The notes beneath the pieces are model-generated. The model searched no databases and was not told the origin of the DNA. It saw nothing but the letters and a program-made list of their open reading frames with translations. This document shows positions 24,110 to 31,881 of a stretch of 34,859 bases of DNA, piece by piece. The stretch lies in assembly GCA_902790325.1 (NCBI GenBank), contig CADARP010000019.1, positions 1 to 34,859 on the forward strand, read 5' to 3'. Each line of letters opens with the position of its first letter. Position 1 is the first letter of the stretch. The position numbers and the translations under genes were made by a program. This stretch comes from Oscillospiraceae bacterium. Lineage in GTDB: Bacteria; Bacillota; Clostridia; Oscillospirales; Acutalibacteraceae.

Positions 24110-24142
24110 GGCGCCGTATTGGGACGGCGCCGTACTTTTTTT
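24110..24142 (+). terminator. Terminator after the small membrane protein gene
   Basis: An eight-base perfect stem (GGCGCCGT with ACGGCGCC, loop ATTGGG) is followed by GTAC and seven T residues. It lies 12 bases after the stop codon. Confidence 0.9.
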
Positions 24143-24170
24143 AAAAAAAGACTTCCCTTTTTGAAAAATA

Positions 24171-24181
24171 TGTGCTATAAT
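24171..24181 (+). promoter_or_regulatory. Extended -10 promoter of the acyl-CoA synthetase gene
   Basis: TGTGC directly precedes a perfect TATAAT (24176-24181). The hexamer at the -35 distance (TTCCCT) is poor, so the extended TG element probably carries recognition. The predicted start is near 24188, inside an inverted repeat. Confidence 0.65.
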
Positions 24182-24182
24182 G

Positions 24183-24206
24183 ATTTAAAGCGTTTATGCT
24201 TTAAAT
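24183..24206 (+). promoter_or_regulatory. Inverted repeat over the transcription start of the acyl-CoA synthetase gene
   Basis: ATTTAAAGC and GCTTTAAAT form a perfect nine-base inverted repeat around GTTTAT, two bases downstream of the -10 element. Position and symmetry suit a repressor operator; a 5' stem-loop in the message is less likely because the start point falls within the first arm. Confidence 0.5.
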
Positions 24207-24227
24207 GAGTAAAGCGAGGAGATCACC

Positions 24228-25859
24228 ATGCCTATCGTAGATATTCTGCGCAATAACGCCAAAAAATACGGTGCGGACGACGCACTGGTCGAGCTGAATT
24301 ACGACGCAGACGAAAGCAAAGCCTGGAATGAAATGGAGCTGGTCGAGTCCGCGCACCATTTCGGCGCGCGCCGCGTGCTGACCTGGAAGGAGTTCGACGA
24401 TACCGCAAACCGTTTTGCAAACTATCTTCTGTCCATCGGCATCAAAAAAGACGATAAAGTCGCCATCCTGCTGATGAACTGTCTGGAGTGGCTGCCCGCC
24501 TATTTCGGCATTCTGAAAACCGGCGCGTGGGCGGTGCCGCTCAACTACCGCATCCCTGCCGAGGAGATCCAGTACAGTCTGGAAAAATCCGAGGCAAGCG
24601 TGCTGCTGTTCGGCGAGGACACGCTCGAACGCGTTGAACAGATCCGCGGAAACCTCGGCGGCATCCGCGAATACCTCTATACCGGCGCTAACCGTCCGGA
24701 TTTCGCAAAGGATTTCTCCGAAACCATCGCCGGATTCAGCGCAGACGACCCCAATATCCCGCTGACCGACGACGACTTCGCCGCAATCTACTTCTCCTCC
24801 GGTACGACCGGACTGCCGAAAGCGATCCTGCACAAGCACCAAAGTCTCTCCTGGTCGTGCATTACCGAGCAGAAGCATCACGGCCAGACGAAGGACGACG
24901 TGTTCCTGTGCATCCCTCCCCTGTATCACACAGGCGCAAAGATGCACTGGTTCGGCAGCTTCCTCGTCGGCGGTAAGGCGATCCTGCTGCGCAGCTCCAA
25001 GGCCAAATGGATCCTGCGCGCCGCGAGCGAAGAGAAGTGCTCGATCGTATGGATGACCGTGCCGTGGACACAGGACGTGCTGTGCCTTCTGGAAGATCCG
25101 AACTTTGACCGCAGCGCCTACGATTTCTCGCACTGGCGTATGCTGCACATCGGCGCGCAGCCCGTGCCGCCGAGCCTCGTGCAGCGCTGGCTCAAGCAGT
25201 TCCCCAACCACCAGTACGACACCAACTACGGTCTGAGCGAATCCATCGGTCCCGGCTGCGTGCATCTGGGCGTGGAAAACACGCGCAAGGTCGGCGCGAT
25301 CGGCGTGCCCGGCTACGGCTGGAAAGTCAAAATCGTCGACGAGGACGGAAACGAAGTGCCGCAGGGCAGCGTGGGCGAGCTTTGCGTGCAGGGTCCCGGC
25401 CTCATGACGTGCTACTATCACGATGAAAAAGCCACGGCGGAAACGCTCAAGGACGGCTGGCTCTACACGGGCGACGTCGCAAAAATGGACGACGAGGGAT
25501 TCATCTACCTCGTCGACCGCAAGAAGAACGTCATCATCATGGGCGGCGAAAACATCTACCCCGTCCAGATCGAGGACCACATCATGAAGCATCCGGCGGT
25601 CAAGGCAGTCGGCGTGATCGGCGTGTATCACGAGCGTCTGGGCGAGATCCCCGCCGCGATCATCGAGCTCAAGGACGGCGCAAGCTGCACAGAGGAAGAG
25701 ATGAACGAGTTCTGCAAGGGACTGCCGCGCTACAAGCGCCCGAAGAAGATCATCTTCGCGCCCGTGCCGCACAATCCCACCGGCAAGATCGAAAAGCCGA
25801 AACTCAAAAAACTCTACGGCGGCGAACAGCTCGTGGCCATGCAGAACGAGATCAAATAA
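24228..25859 (+). CDS. AMP-forming acyl-CoA synthetase / AMP-dependent ligase
   Basis: This 543-residue ANL-superfamily enzyme activates a carboxylic acid with ATP to an acyl-AMP and then transfers it to CoA. The phosphate-binding loop is YFSSGTTGLPKAILHKH. It has an NYGLSES motif, GWLYTGDVAKMDDEGFIYLVDRKKNVIIMGGENIYP at the hinge and the catalytic Lys region NPTGKIEKPKLKK near the C-terminus. The full length and both domains are present. The acid substrate (fatty, branched or aromatic) cannot be read from sequence. The ATG at 24228 follows GAGGAG. The gene stands alone between its own promoter and a strong terminator, and a long antisense open frame over it is a codon-bias shadow. Confidence 0.92.
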   Translation: MPIVDILRNNAKKYGADDALVELNYDADESKAWNEMELVESAHHFGARRVLTWKEFDDTANRFANYLLSIGIKKDDKVAILLMNCLEWLPAYFGILKTGAWAVPLNYRIPAEEIQYSLEKSEASVLLFGEDTLERVEQIRGNLGGIREYLYTGANRPDFAKDFSETIAGFSADDPNIPLTDDDFAAIYFSSGTTGLPKAILHKHQSLSWSCITEQKHHGQTKDDVFLCIPPLYHTGAKMHWFGSFLVGGKAILLRSSKAKWILRAASEEKCSIVWMTVPWTQDVLCLLEDPNFDRSAYDFSHWRMLHIGAQPVPPSLVQRWLKQFPNHQYDTNYGLSESIGPGCVHLGVENTRKVGAIGVPGYGWKVKIVDEDGNEVPQGSVGELCVQGPGLMTCYYHDEKATAETLKDGWLYTGDVAKMDDEGFIYLVDRKKNVIIMGGENIYPVQIEDHIMKHPAVKAVGVIGVYHERLGEIPAAIIELKDGASCTEEEMNEFCKGLPRYKRPKKIIFAPVPHNPTGKIEKPKLKKLYGGEQLVAMQNEIK

Positions 25860-25879
25860 CAGCATTACGGGAAATAGTA

Positions 25880-25924
25880 AGAGCTGCTGCAAACCGAAAC
25901 GGAATGCAGCAGCTCTCTTGTTGT
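25880..25924 (+). terminator. Terminator of the acyl-CoA synthetase gene, between convergent genes
   Basis: A 12-base perfect stem (AGAGCTGCTGCA with TGCAGCAGCTCT, loop 13) is followed by CTTGTTGTTTT on the plus strand. The minus-strand side lacks a good T-run, but the hairpin may also help end the convergent ACT-gene transcript. Confidence 0.85.
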
Positions 25925-25939
25925 TTTATGCGGTTTTTG

Positions 25940-26344
25940 TCAGCACTCGATGCCGGCGTTGCGCAGCAGTTTCTCCGCCGCGGCGTTGTCGTCCACGCGC
26001 AGCACGATGCACGCTTTGCCCTCCACGCCGGACAGGAACGCGTAGGTATACACCATGTTTACGTCATTGTCCGCAAGTACGTTCAGGATCCTGGTAAGGC
26101 TTCCGGGCTCGTCCGGCACCATAACGGCAAGCACCTCGTTCGCACTGCAGAGCCACTCCTGTTCGCGCAGCAGCGCGAGCGTCTCGTCGGGTTTGTCCAC
26201 AATGGCGCGCAGCACGCCGTAGTCCTGCGCCTCCGCGATGGAGAGCGCACGCAGGTCAATGTCGTGCTCGGCGAGCACATTCACGATCTGCAGAAGTTGA
26301 CCGGATTTATTCTCAAGAAAAACGGAGATCTGTTTCAGCAGCAT
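25940..26344 (-). CDS. Tandem ACT-domain protein
   Basis: This 134-residue protein consists of two ACT domains. The first begins QISVFLENKSGQLLQIVNVLAEHDIDLRALSIAE and the second VMVPDEPGSLTRILNVLADNDVNMVYTYAF. ACT domains bind amino acids or related small effectors and regulate enzymes. Proteins of this type are commonly encoded beside phenylacetate-CoA ligases in Clostridia and archaea, as here. It probably senses an aromatic or branched amino acid and modulates the ligase or its pathway, which is inference. GAGGAGG lies nine bases before the ATG. It is the last gene of the minus-strand unit, 13 bases after the ligase. Confidence 0.92.
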   Translation of the reverse strand: MLLKQISVFLENKSGQLLQIVNVLAEHDIDLRALSIAEAQDYGVLRAIVDKPDETLALLREQEWLCSANEVLAVMVPDEPGSLTRILNVLADNDVNMVYTYAFLSGVEGKACIVLRVDDNAAAEKLLRNAGIEC

Positions 26345-26357
26345 AGCATTTACCTCC

Positions 26358-27659
26358 TCAATACAGCTTGCGCTTGTCGATTACGCGCACGGCCTTGCCC
26401 TCGCTGCGCGCGATAGACTTGGGCGCAACGAGATGCACCTTTGCCATGATGCCGAGCATCGCTTTGAGCGCAGAGACGAGTTCTTTTTCCTTCTTGGAAA
26501 TCGCGGACACCGTGTCGGAGAACAGCTCCTGCGGCACCTCGACCTCGATATCGAGCGTATCGGAATTGTTGACGCGGTCAACGATGATCTGATAGTTGGC
26601 GGGCATACCCTGATTGAGCAGTACCGTCTCGATCTGGGACGGGAACACATTCACGCCGCGAATGATGAGCATATCGTCCGAGCGTCCCATGGGCTTGCAC
26701 ATGCGCACATGCGTTCTGCCGCAGGAACATTTCTCTGCTTTGAGCATGCAGATGTCGCGGGTGCGGTAGCGGATCATGGGAAACGCCTGCTTGGTGATCG
26801 CCGTAAAGACCAGCTCGCCCTTCGACCCGAGCGGCAGAGGCTCCTCGGTCACAGGATCGATGATCTCGGCGATAAAGTGATCTTCGTTGATGTGCATACC
26901 GTTCTGCTCGGCGCATTCAAACGCCACACCGGGTCCGCTGAGCTCCGTCAGCCCGTAGATGTCGTATGCCTTCAAGCCGAGCTTATCCTCGATATCGTGA
27001 CGCATTTCCTCGGTCCACGCTTCGGCGCCGAAGATCGCGGACTTGAGATGCAGACGGTCGCGCACGCCGGTCTCGATCGCGCTCTCCGCGAGGTACATCG
27101 CATAGGACGGGGTGCAGCAGAGGATCGTCGCCTCGAGATCCTCCATGAACTGCAGCTGCCGCTCCGTATTGCCGGAGGACATCGGCAGCGTCAGACAGCC
27201 GACCTTATGCGAGCCGCCGTGCAGTCCGAGACCGCCGGTGAACAGACCGTAGCCGTAGCAGACCTGCACGACGTCCTCGTCCGTGCCGCCTGCCGCGACG
27301 ATCGCACGGGCACAGCAATCCTCCCAAAGATCCACATCGTGCTGCGTATAAAACGCGACAACGCGCTTTCCGGTCGTACCGGACGTGGAATGGATGCGTA
27401 CACAGTCTTTTTTCGGCGCAGCCAGCAGGCCGCAGGGATACGCCTCGCGCAGATCGGCCTTGCTCAGGAACGGGAGTTTGTGCAAATCCTCGATGCCGTG
27501 GATGTCATCCGGCGTCACGCCTTTTGCATCCATCTTTGCGCGGTAGTACGGCACATTTTCGTACACACGCCGCACCTGTTCGACCAGCCGTTCGCTCTGC
27601 AGCGCCTGCAGCTGCGCACGCGGCATAGTCTCGATCTCGGGTTGGTAGTAGTTGCCCAT
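26358..27659 (-). CDS. paaK: Phenylacetate-CoA ligase family protein
   Basis: This 433-residue AMP-forming ligase matches PaaK. The ATP-binding loop is STSGTTGKRVVAFYTQHD, the adenine region YDIYGLTELSGPGVAFEC, and the hinge RSDDMLIIRGVNVFPSQIE is followed by the C-terminal Lys segment GKAVRVIDKRKLY. PaaK makes phenylacetyl-CoA from phenylacetate, CoA and ATP. In anaerobic Clostridia such genes usually sit with ACT proteins, and often with indolepyruvate ferredoxin oxidoreductase, in aromatic amino acid metabolism; the oxidoreductase genes are not in this window. The start at 27659 has AGGAGAG upstream, overlapping the NUDIX stop. Aryl-acid specificity is inferred from family only. Confidence 0.93.
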   Translation of the reverse strand: MGNYYQPEIETMPRAQLQALQSERLVEQVRRVYENVPYYRAKMDAKGVTPDDIHGIEDLHKLPFLSKADLREAYPCGLLAAPKKDCVRIHSTSGTTGKRVVAFYTQHDVDLWEDCCARAIVAAGGTDEDVVQVCYGYGLFTGGLGLHGGSHKVGCLTLPMSSGNTERQLQFMEDLEATILCCTPSYAMYLAESAIETGVRDRLHLKSAIFGAEAWTEEMRHDIEDKLGLKAYDIYGLTELSGPGVAFECAEQNGMHINEDHFIAEIIDPVTEEPLPLGSKGELVFTAITKQAFPMIRYRTRDICMLKAEKCSCGRTHVRMCKPMGRSDDMLIIRGVNVFPSQIETVLLNQGMPANYQIIVDRVNNSDTLDIEVEVPQELFSDTVSAISKKEKELVSALKAMLGIMAKVHLVAPKSIARSEGKAVRVIDKRKLY

Positions 27660-27662
27660 GGG

Positions 27663-28064
27663 TCATTCACTCTCCTTTATGATTGTATTCAATATCTCTG
27701 CGTCCGCCGGACAAAAGGGATAGTCCGGTATTTCGGACGGTAAGATCCACCGCATGTCATTGTGTTCCAGCAGCTTCGGCTCGCCGGAAACAAGCTCGGC
27801 CGTGAACAGCGTCAGGTGCACGCGCACATCCGGATACTCATGCGTCGTCTGCGTAAACACGGACAGCGGCCGCACCGTGACGTCCAGTTCCTCGCGGCAT
27901 TCTCGTACGAGCGCTTCTTCCGGCGTCTCGCCCGGTTCGACCTTGCCGCCGACGAATTCCCACAAAAGCGCACACGATTTATGCACTGGCCGCTGACAGA
28001 TCATAAAACGGCCTTTGCGCCAAATCAGCGCCGCTGCGACTTCAAGCGTTTTTGTATTTTGCAT
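27663..28064 (-). CDS. NUDIX hydrolase, MutT-like
   Basis: This 133-residue protein has a NUDIX box: GGKVEPGETPEEALVRECREELDV keeps the essential Glu residues, and the usual Gly near the end is Asp. It is small, like 8-oxo-dGTP diphosphatases, which hydrolyse oxidised nucleotides and so protect DNA from mutation. Other nucleoside diphosphate derivatives are possible. I chose the ATG at 28064; an in-frame TTG at 28076 is an alternative, and neither has a good ribosome site. The gene overlaps the end of the nucleotidyltransferase gene by 23 bases, which suggests translational coupling. Confidence 0.9.
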   Translation of the reverse strand: MQNTKTLEVAAALIWRKGRFMICQRPVHKSCALLWEFVGGKVEPGETPEEALVRECREELDVTVRPLSVFTQTTHEYPDVRVHLTLFTAELVSGEPKLLEHNDMRWILPSEIPDYPFCPADAEILNTIIKESE

Positions 28065-28917
28065 ATTGATTATCAATCGCGATCAGTTCGTCCAGCGTAT
28101 CGATCTCCGTCACATCGGCAAACGTACACGGGCGTATTTTGATCGAGTACTTGTCAATACAATAGACCAGCGCCACATCGTCCCAGAAATGCGAATGGCT
28201 TTCCGGTATCGAATCATATACTTCGGCAATATCCGTTTCCAGTTTCGCTCCCGTTGCAGCGTCCATATAGCCGATACCGAACATGTGGAAGCAGTCATCC
28301 CCGCCCATACCGAGCCGTGTGATCGTACCGCTTTCATCGGCAAGGAAACACCAGTCATCCGAATGCGAAGTCGGTACGCCCAGATAGTTGCTCTCGTACT
28401 GGTATTTGGTCAGTAAAGACGGGTTATTCAGATACAGATCGGACTCGAACACATAAGCGTTACGCAGCTTGTCACGGACAAGGTACGCAGAAAGGATATT
28501 GTTTGACTTATCAAAGTCCGTATTTTCCACAAAACGGATATTCGGATATTTTTCGAGCAAAACGTCGAACTGTTCGCCCTTGTAACCGCGGACGATCCAG
28601 ATCTCCTCGATCCCCGCAGCGACAACTGCATCCAGAAGCGTTTCGATGATTCGTCTGCCGTTGACCGTCACAAGCGGTTTCGGCATATCCAGCGTTACAG
28701 GTACCATACGCACGCCGAATCCGGCCGCCAAAAAAATCGCACGGCGAACGCGATACGGCTCCAGCGCCGCATAACCCGCTGCAGTCAGACCATCCGTATC
28801 CAGCAATCCCTGCTGTACAAGTGCTTTTTTCAGTGCTTCCTGCGCGGCTGAAACCGCTTTAATCCCGTTACATTCAACCAGAGTCAGCAGATCGAACTCC
28901 GTGCGTGTGATTGCCAT
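28042..28917 (-). CDS. Winged-helix domain fused to a LicC-like nucleotidyltransferase
   Basis: This 291-residue protein has two parts. Residues 1-57 look like a winged-helix DNA-binding or MarR-like fold (EFDLLTLVE...AQEALKKALVQQGLLD...LTAAGYAALEPYRV). From residue 59 comes a nucleotidyltransferase with LAAGFGVRMVPVTLDMPKPLVTVNG (residues 63-87), IWIVRGYKGEQFD and later SNNILSAYLVRDKL, close to LicC, which makes CDP-choline from phosphocholine and CTP. The fused helix-turn-helix may regulate the locus or only mediate contacts. No choline kinase (LicA) or choline transporter (LicB) is seen, so the substrate may differ. AGGGGG precedes the ATG. It diverges from the opine dehydrogenase-like gene and LicD. 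Confidence 0.85.
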   Translation of the reverse strand: MAITRTEFDLLTLVECNGIKAVSAAQEALKKALVQQGLLDTDGLTAAGYAALEPYRVRRAIFLAAGFGVRMVPVTLDMPKPLVTVNGRRIIETLLDAVVAAGIEEIWIVRGYKGEQFDVLLEKYPNIRFVENTDFDKSNNILSAYLVRDKLRNAYVFESDLYLNNPSLLTKYQYESNYLGVPTSHSDDWCFLADESGTITRLGMGGDDCFHMFGIGYMDAATGAKLETDIAEVYDSIPESHSHFWDDVALVYCIDKYSIKIRPCTFADVTEIDTLDELIAIDNQYAKYKNA

Positions 28918-28953
28918 GAATTGTCCCCCTAAACCAAAAAAGAAAATACAGAT

Positions 28954-28982
28954 TTGACAAATACCGTTTTGCCTGTTATGAT
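28954..28982 (+). promoter_or_regulatory. Consensus promoter of the opine dehydrogenase-licD operon
   Basis: TTGACA at 28954-28959, a 17-base spacer and TATGAT at 28977-28982 lie in the divergent intergenic region. The start is expected near 28989, about 25 bases before the ATG. I found no convincing promoter for the divergent minus-strand unit. Confidence 0.85.
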
Positions 28983-29013
28983 AGAATTATCTCATCAAGA
29001 AAGGATGTCGTGC

Positions 29014-30156
29014 ATGCGTATCACTATCGTCGGCGGCGGCAATATCGGGACCGCACTGTGCGCTGAACTGGCGCACAAAGGTCATCGCGTCTCTCTGCTG
29101 ACATCCAAGCCCAGATTATTTCAATCCGAACTGTCTGTCGTGCTGGCGGACGAGGATCAAATCGTCAGCGGCAAAATGGACAGGATCTCCGACCTGCCGC
29201 AGGACGTCCTTCCCTCGGCCGAGATGATTATTGTAACGCTTCCGGCTTTTTTGATGAGATCGTTTGCCGACCGTGCGCTGCCTTATGTTCAGCCGGGCAC
29301 CATCCTGGTCACCATGCCGGGATACGGCGGCGTCGAGTTTATTTTCAAGGACATTGTAGAAAAAGGCGTCATCCTTGTCGGTTTTCAGCGAGTGCCGGCT
29401 GTGTATCGTTTGATCGAATACGGAAGGTGCTCGCGTATGTCCGGCAGACGCGCAGCGCTGCATTTTGCCGCGCTGCCTGCGGATAAGACCACAGACGTAA
29501 AAGATTCGCTGGAGGCTGTCTTTTCCATGCCGTGCATGGCGCTGCAGAACTTTCTCTGCGTCACCCTGACGCCGTCCAATCCGATCCTGCACACGGCACG
29601 CCTGTATTCGCTGTTCGGGGATCTGCCCGCAGACGGCACATTGGATCAAAATCCTCTGTTTTACGGCGAATGGTCGCCGGCAGCTTCCCATTGGCTGATC
29701 CGCTGCGACGCGGAACTGCAGGCACTGCTGACGAGAATCCCTCTGAATCTGCATGAGGTCGTCTCTCTTAAACAACATTACGAGAGCGACACGGAAGAAG
29801 CCATGACAAACAAACTGCGATCCATTCAGTCGCTGCATACGATCCGCTCTCCGATGGTCGAAGACAACGGATGCTGGCGAATCGATTGGAATTCCCGGTA
29901 TTTCCAAGCCGATTTTCCATTCGGTCTGGCGATCATCCGCGGAATTGCCGAGCTTTTCGCTGCGCCGACGCCCGCAATAGACGTCGTTCTGTCATGGTAT
30001 GCGCAAAGCGTCGGGCTGGAATACTATCTGTCGGACGGCTCTTTCGCCGGAAAAGACTTGAACAAAACCGGTATTCCGCAAAACTACGGCATCCGATGCG
30101 CGAACGAATTCATCCAAATCTATACAGGAGATCGGGAATATGCAAAAAACAATTGA
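29014..30156 (+). CDS. NAD/NADP octopine/nopaline dehydrogenase family protein
   Basis: This 380-residue protein starts with a Rossmann nucleotide-binding motif IVGGGNIGTALCAELAHKGH. It continues with the opine dehydrogenase layout: VTLPAFLMRSFADRALPYVQPGTILVTMPGYGG in the first domain and a helical C-terminal domain with NPILHTARLYSLFG and NFLCVTLTPSNP, where the catalytic His lies in relatives. Opine dehydrogenases join an amino acid to an oxo-acid using NAD(P)H. The exact substrates are unknown. The ATG at 29014 is chosen because AAGAAAGG lies about nine bases upstream and the Rossmann strand follows at once; an ATG nine bases earlier also exists. It overlaps licD by 17 bases, so the two are coupled. 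Confidence 0.85.
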   Translation: MRITIVGGGNIGTALCAELAHKGHRVSLLTSKPRLFQSELSVVLADEDQIVSGKMDRISDLPQDVLPSAEMIIVTLPAFLMRSFADRALPYVQPGTILVTMPGYGGVEFIFKDIVEKGVILVGFQRVPAVYRLIEYGRCSRMSGRRAALHFAALPADKTTDVKDSLEAVFSMPCMALQNFLCVTLTPSNPILHTARLYSLFGDLPADGTLDQNPLFYGEWSPAASHWLIRCDAELQALLTRIPLNLHEVVSLKQHYESDTEEAMTNKLRSIQSLHTIRSPMVEDNGCWRIDWNSRYFQADFPFGLAIIRGIAELFAAPTPAIDVVLSWYAQSVGLEYYLSDGSFAGKDLNKTGIPQNYGIRCANEFIQIYTGDREYAKNN

Positions 30157-30946
30157 GTTTCAGGAGTTTCAGCAGATTGCAAAGGACATTCTGAAATCGC
30201 TGACAGATTATCTGGACGCACATGATCTGCGTTATTATCTTGCTTACGGTACGCTGCTCGGCGCAGTCCGGCATCATGACATTATCCCGTGGGATTACGA
30301 CATCGACATTCAGATGCCGCGTCCGGATTTTGACCGATTCCTCGCGTTGACGGCAGAAAAACCGGTTGCGCTGCATTTAAAGGTTTTTTCCTGGGAAAAC
30401 TGCAAAAACTATTACCAGCCGTTTCTGAAGATCTGTGACACACGCACGCGTTTGGTCATCACAAAAACGAAGCATACACATATCCCGCTCGGGGTTTGGG
30501 TGGACATTTTCCCACTGGACGGCGCATATGCGCAGGTGGAAGAGAATCTCGCACTCCAAAAGAAGGCGCATGCCCGGCTGCGCTCGGCACAAGCGCCGTT
30601 CATTGTCACACAAAACACGAAAGAATGGCTCTGGCAGGTTCCGCGGCGTCTGCGCGGCGTTGTGCATCCTGCGGCGGACGAAATCAAAAAAGTGAATGAG
30701 ATTGCCCAAACGCTTTCCTTTGAAGCGTCAGACTACATCGGCCAGATCGTTTCGTCCGGCGCAAACGTAAAAAAGGACGTCTTCCCGAGAGAATGGCTGC
30801 AGCCGATGAAAATGCCGTTCGGTGAATACGAGTATACCATTCCCGCCGAATATGACCGGATCCTGCGCCAGCAGTACGGGGATTATATGCAGCTTCCGCC
30901 CGAAGCGGATCGGCAGATACCGACGATCGGCGCATACTGGATCTGA
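30140..30946 (+). CDS. licD: LicD-family phosphotransferase
   Basis: This 268-residue protein is of the LicD/fukutin nucleotidyltransferase-like fold, which moves phosphocholine, ribitol phosphate or similar groups onto surface glycans. Motifs seen are LAYGTLLGAVRHHDIIPWDYDIDIQM (metal-binding; the usual DDD reads D-Y-D here), GVWVDIFPLDGAY, and C-terminal MPFGEYEYTIPAEYDRILRQQYGDYMQLP, which is typical of the family. The receiving glycan and the donor are unknown; with the LicC-like enzyme next door a nucleotide-activated donor is plausible. AGGAGATC precedes the ATG. The upstream opine-family gene overlaps its start. Confidence 0.9.
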   Translation: MQKTIEFQEFQQIAKDILKSLTDYLDAHDLRYYLAYGTLLGAVRHHDIIPWDYDIDIQMPRPDFDRFLALTAEKPVALHLKVFSWENCKNYYQPFLKICDTRTRLVITKTKHTHIPLGVWVDIFPLDGAYAQVEENLALQKKAHARLRSAQAPFIVTQNTKEWLWQVPRRLRGVVHPAADEIKKVNEIAQTLSFEASDYIGQIVSSGANVKKDVFPREWLQPMKMPFGEYEYTIPAEYDRILRQQYGDYMQLPPEADRQIPTIGAYWI

Positions 30947-30959
30947 ATATTTACAGCAG

Positions 30960-30988
30960 ACCGAACCCTTTCGGGTTCGGTTTTTTTC
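30960..30988 (+). terminator. Terminator of the opine dehydrogenase-licD operon
   Basis: A perfect nine-base stem (ACCGAACCC with GGGTTCGGT, loop TTTC) is followed by a run of six further T residues. It lies 13 bases after the licD stop and separates it from the convergent phosphoesterase gene. Confidence 0.95.
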
Positions 30989-30996
30989 TTATTTAT

Positions 30997-31878
30997 TTAT
31001 CTGCGCCGCAGCATCGGCGTATTCTGCCGTCTCTGCGCGTACATCTCGCCATGCTCCGTGTAGATCTGCGTGAGGAAATCCTTTTCGCCCTGCCGCACGT
31101 CGATGATGCGCGCGCCGAACGGGAACCCCTCCATGGCGTATCCCTGATAGCCGGAAACGCGGCCGTACACAAGGCGGATGCCGTCGAGCGTTCCTTCAAA
31201 GTCGTTGATATGGTCGTGACCGACGAACACGCCGCGCATGCGTCCCGCGCGCGCGAACGCCGAGAAAAGGCCGTCGTTGTACGTCGTGCAGCAGACGCCC
31301 TCCATGTTGAAGCCCTTGCACGGTTCGTAGTCCCAGACCTCCCGGTACTCCGGGATCGGCACATGGAAAAACGCAAGCTCACTGTGGTCCTTCGGCAGTG
31401 CCGCCGACGTGCGGCGATACCAGTCGAGCTGACCGGGATAGAAATCGCCCGTGTGCGAATCCATGAAGTAGAACGCCCATTCGTCGCCGACGGTCACGAT
31501 ATAGTTGCCGTAACCCTCCGCGCTCTCGTCGCCAAGCTCAAACAGGCAGTACGGACGATCCAGCAAAAAAGACGCAAAAACGTCGCGGCCGTATTTGTCG
31601 CCGTCGTGGTTGCCGAGCACCGGCGCCCACGGAACGCCAAGCTCCGCCATCGTCTGCGACAGCGCATCCATCGCGTCGCGGTCGTTCATCGTCTCGCCCC
31701 ACGTCAAGTCGCCCGTAATGGCGATCAGATCGGGCTTGGTCGCCTTTGTCACGCGGCGCAGAAGATCGAGCGTCTGCCGAAAGCCCTGCGGATTCTCCGT
31801 CGTGATCAGGTGCAGATCGGTAAACTGCACGACTCGAAATACGCCGCGCGCATCAAATTCAAAATGCTTGTTTTGCAT
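30997..31878 (-). CDS. Metallophosphoesterase (calcineurin-like)
   Basis: This 293-residue protein carries all five blocks of the calcineurin-like phosphoesterase fold: FTDLHL, AITGDLTWGE, VLGNHDGD, the His in FFHVPIPEY and GVFVGHDHINDFEG, which bind two metal ions. It resembles the purple-acid-phosphatase-like bacterial group, and the substrate is unknown. No signal peptide is present, so it is cytoplasmic. The ATG at 31878 is three bases beyond the purA stop with no clear ribosome site, so expression probably depends on coupling to purA. It ends a three-gene purB-purA operon. Confidence 0.88.
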   Translation of the reverse strand: MQNKHFEFDARGVFRVVQFTDLHLITTENPQGFRQTLDLLRRVTKATKPDLIAITGDLTWGETMNDRDAMDALSQTMAELGVPWAPVLGNHDGDKYGRDVFASFLLDRPYCLFELGDESAEGYGNYIVTVGDEWAFYFMDSHTGDFYPGQLDWYRRTSAALPKDHSELAFFHVPIPEYREVWDYEPCKGFNMEGVCCTTYNDGLFSAFARAGRMRGVFVGHDHINDFEGTLDGIRLVYGRVSGYQGYAMEGFPFGARIIDVRQGEKDFLTQIYTEHGEMYAQRRQNTPMLRRR

Positions 31879-31881
31879 TGT

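Noticed and set aside
24201-25892. A 563-codon minus-strand open frame antisense to the acyl-CoA synthetase gene.
   Set aside because: It lacks a ribosome site and recognisable motifs, while the plus strand carries every ANL-family motif in order. Codon-bias shadow.
28918-28995. A minus-strand promoter for the LicC-NUDIX-PaaK-ACT unit.
   Set aside because: TATTTT and TATCAT candidates exist, but no reasonable -35 lies at 16-18 bases from either, so I could not support a specific site.
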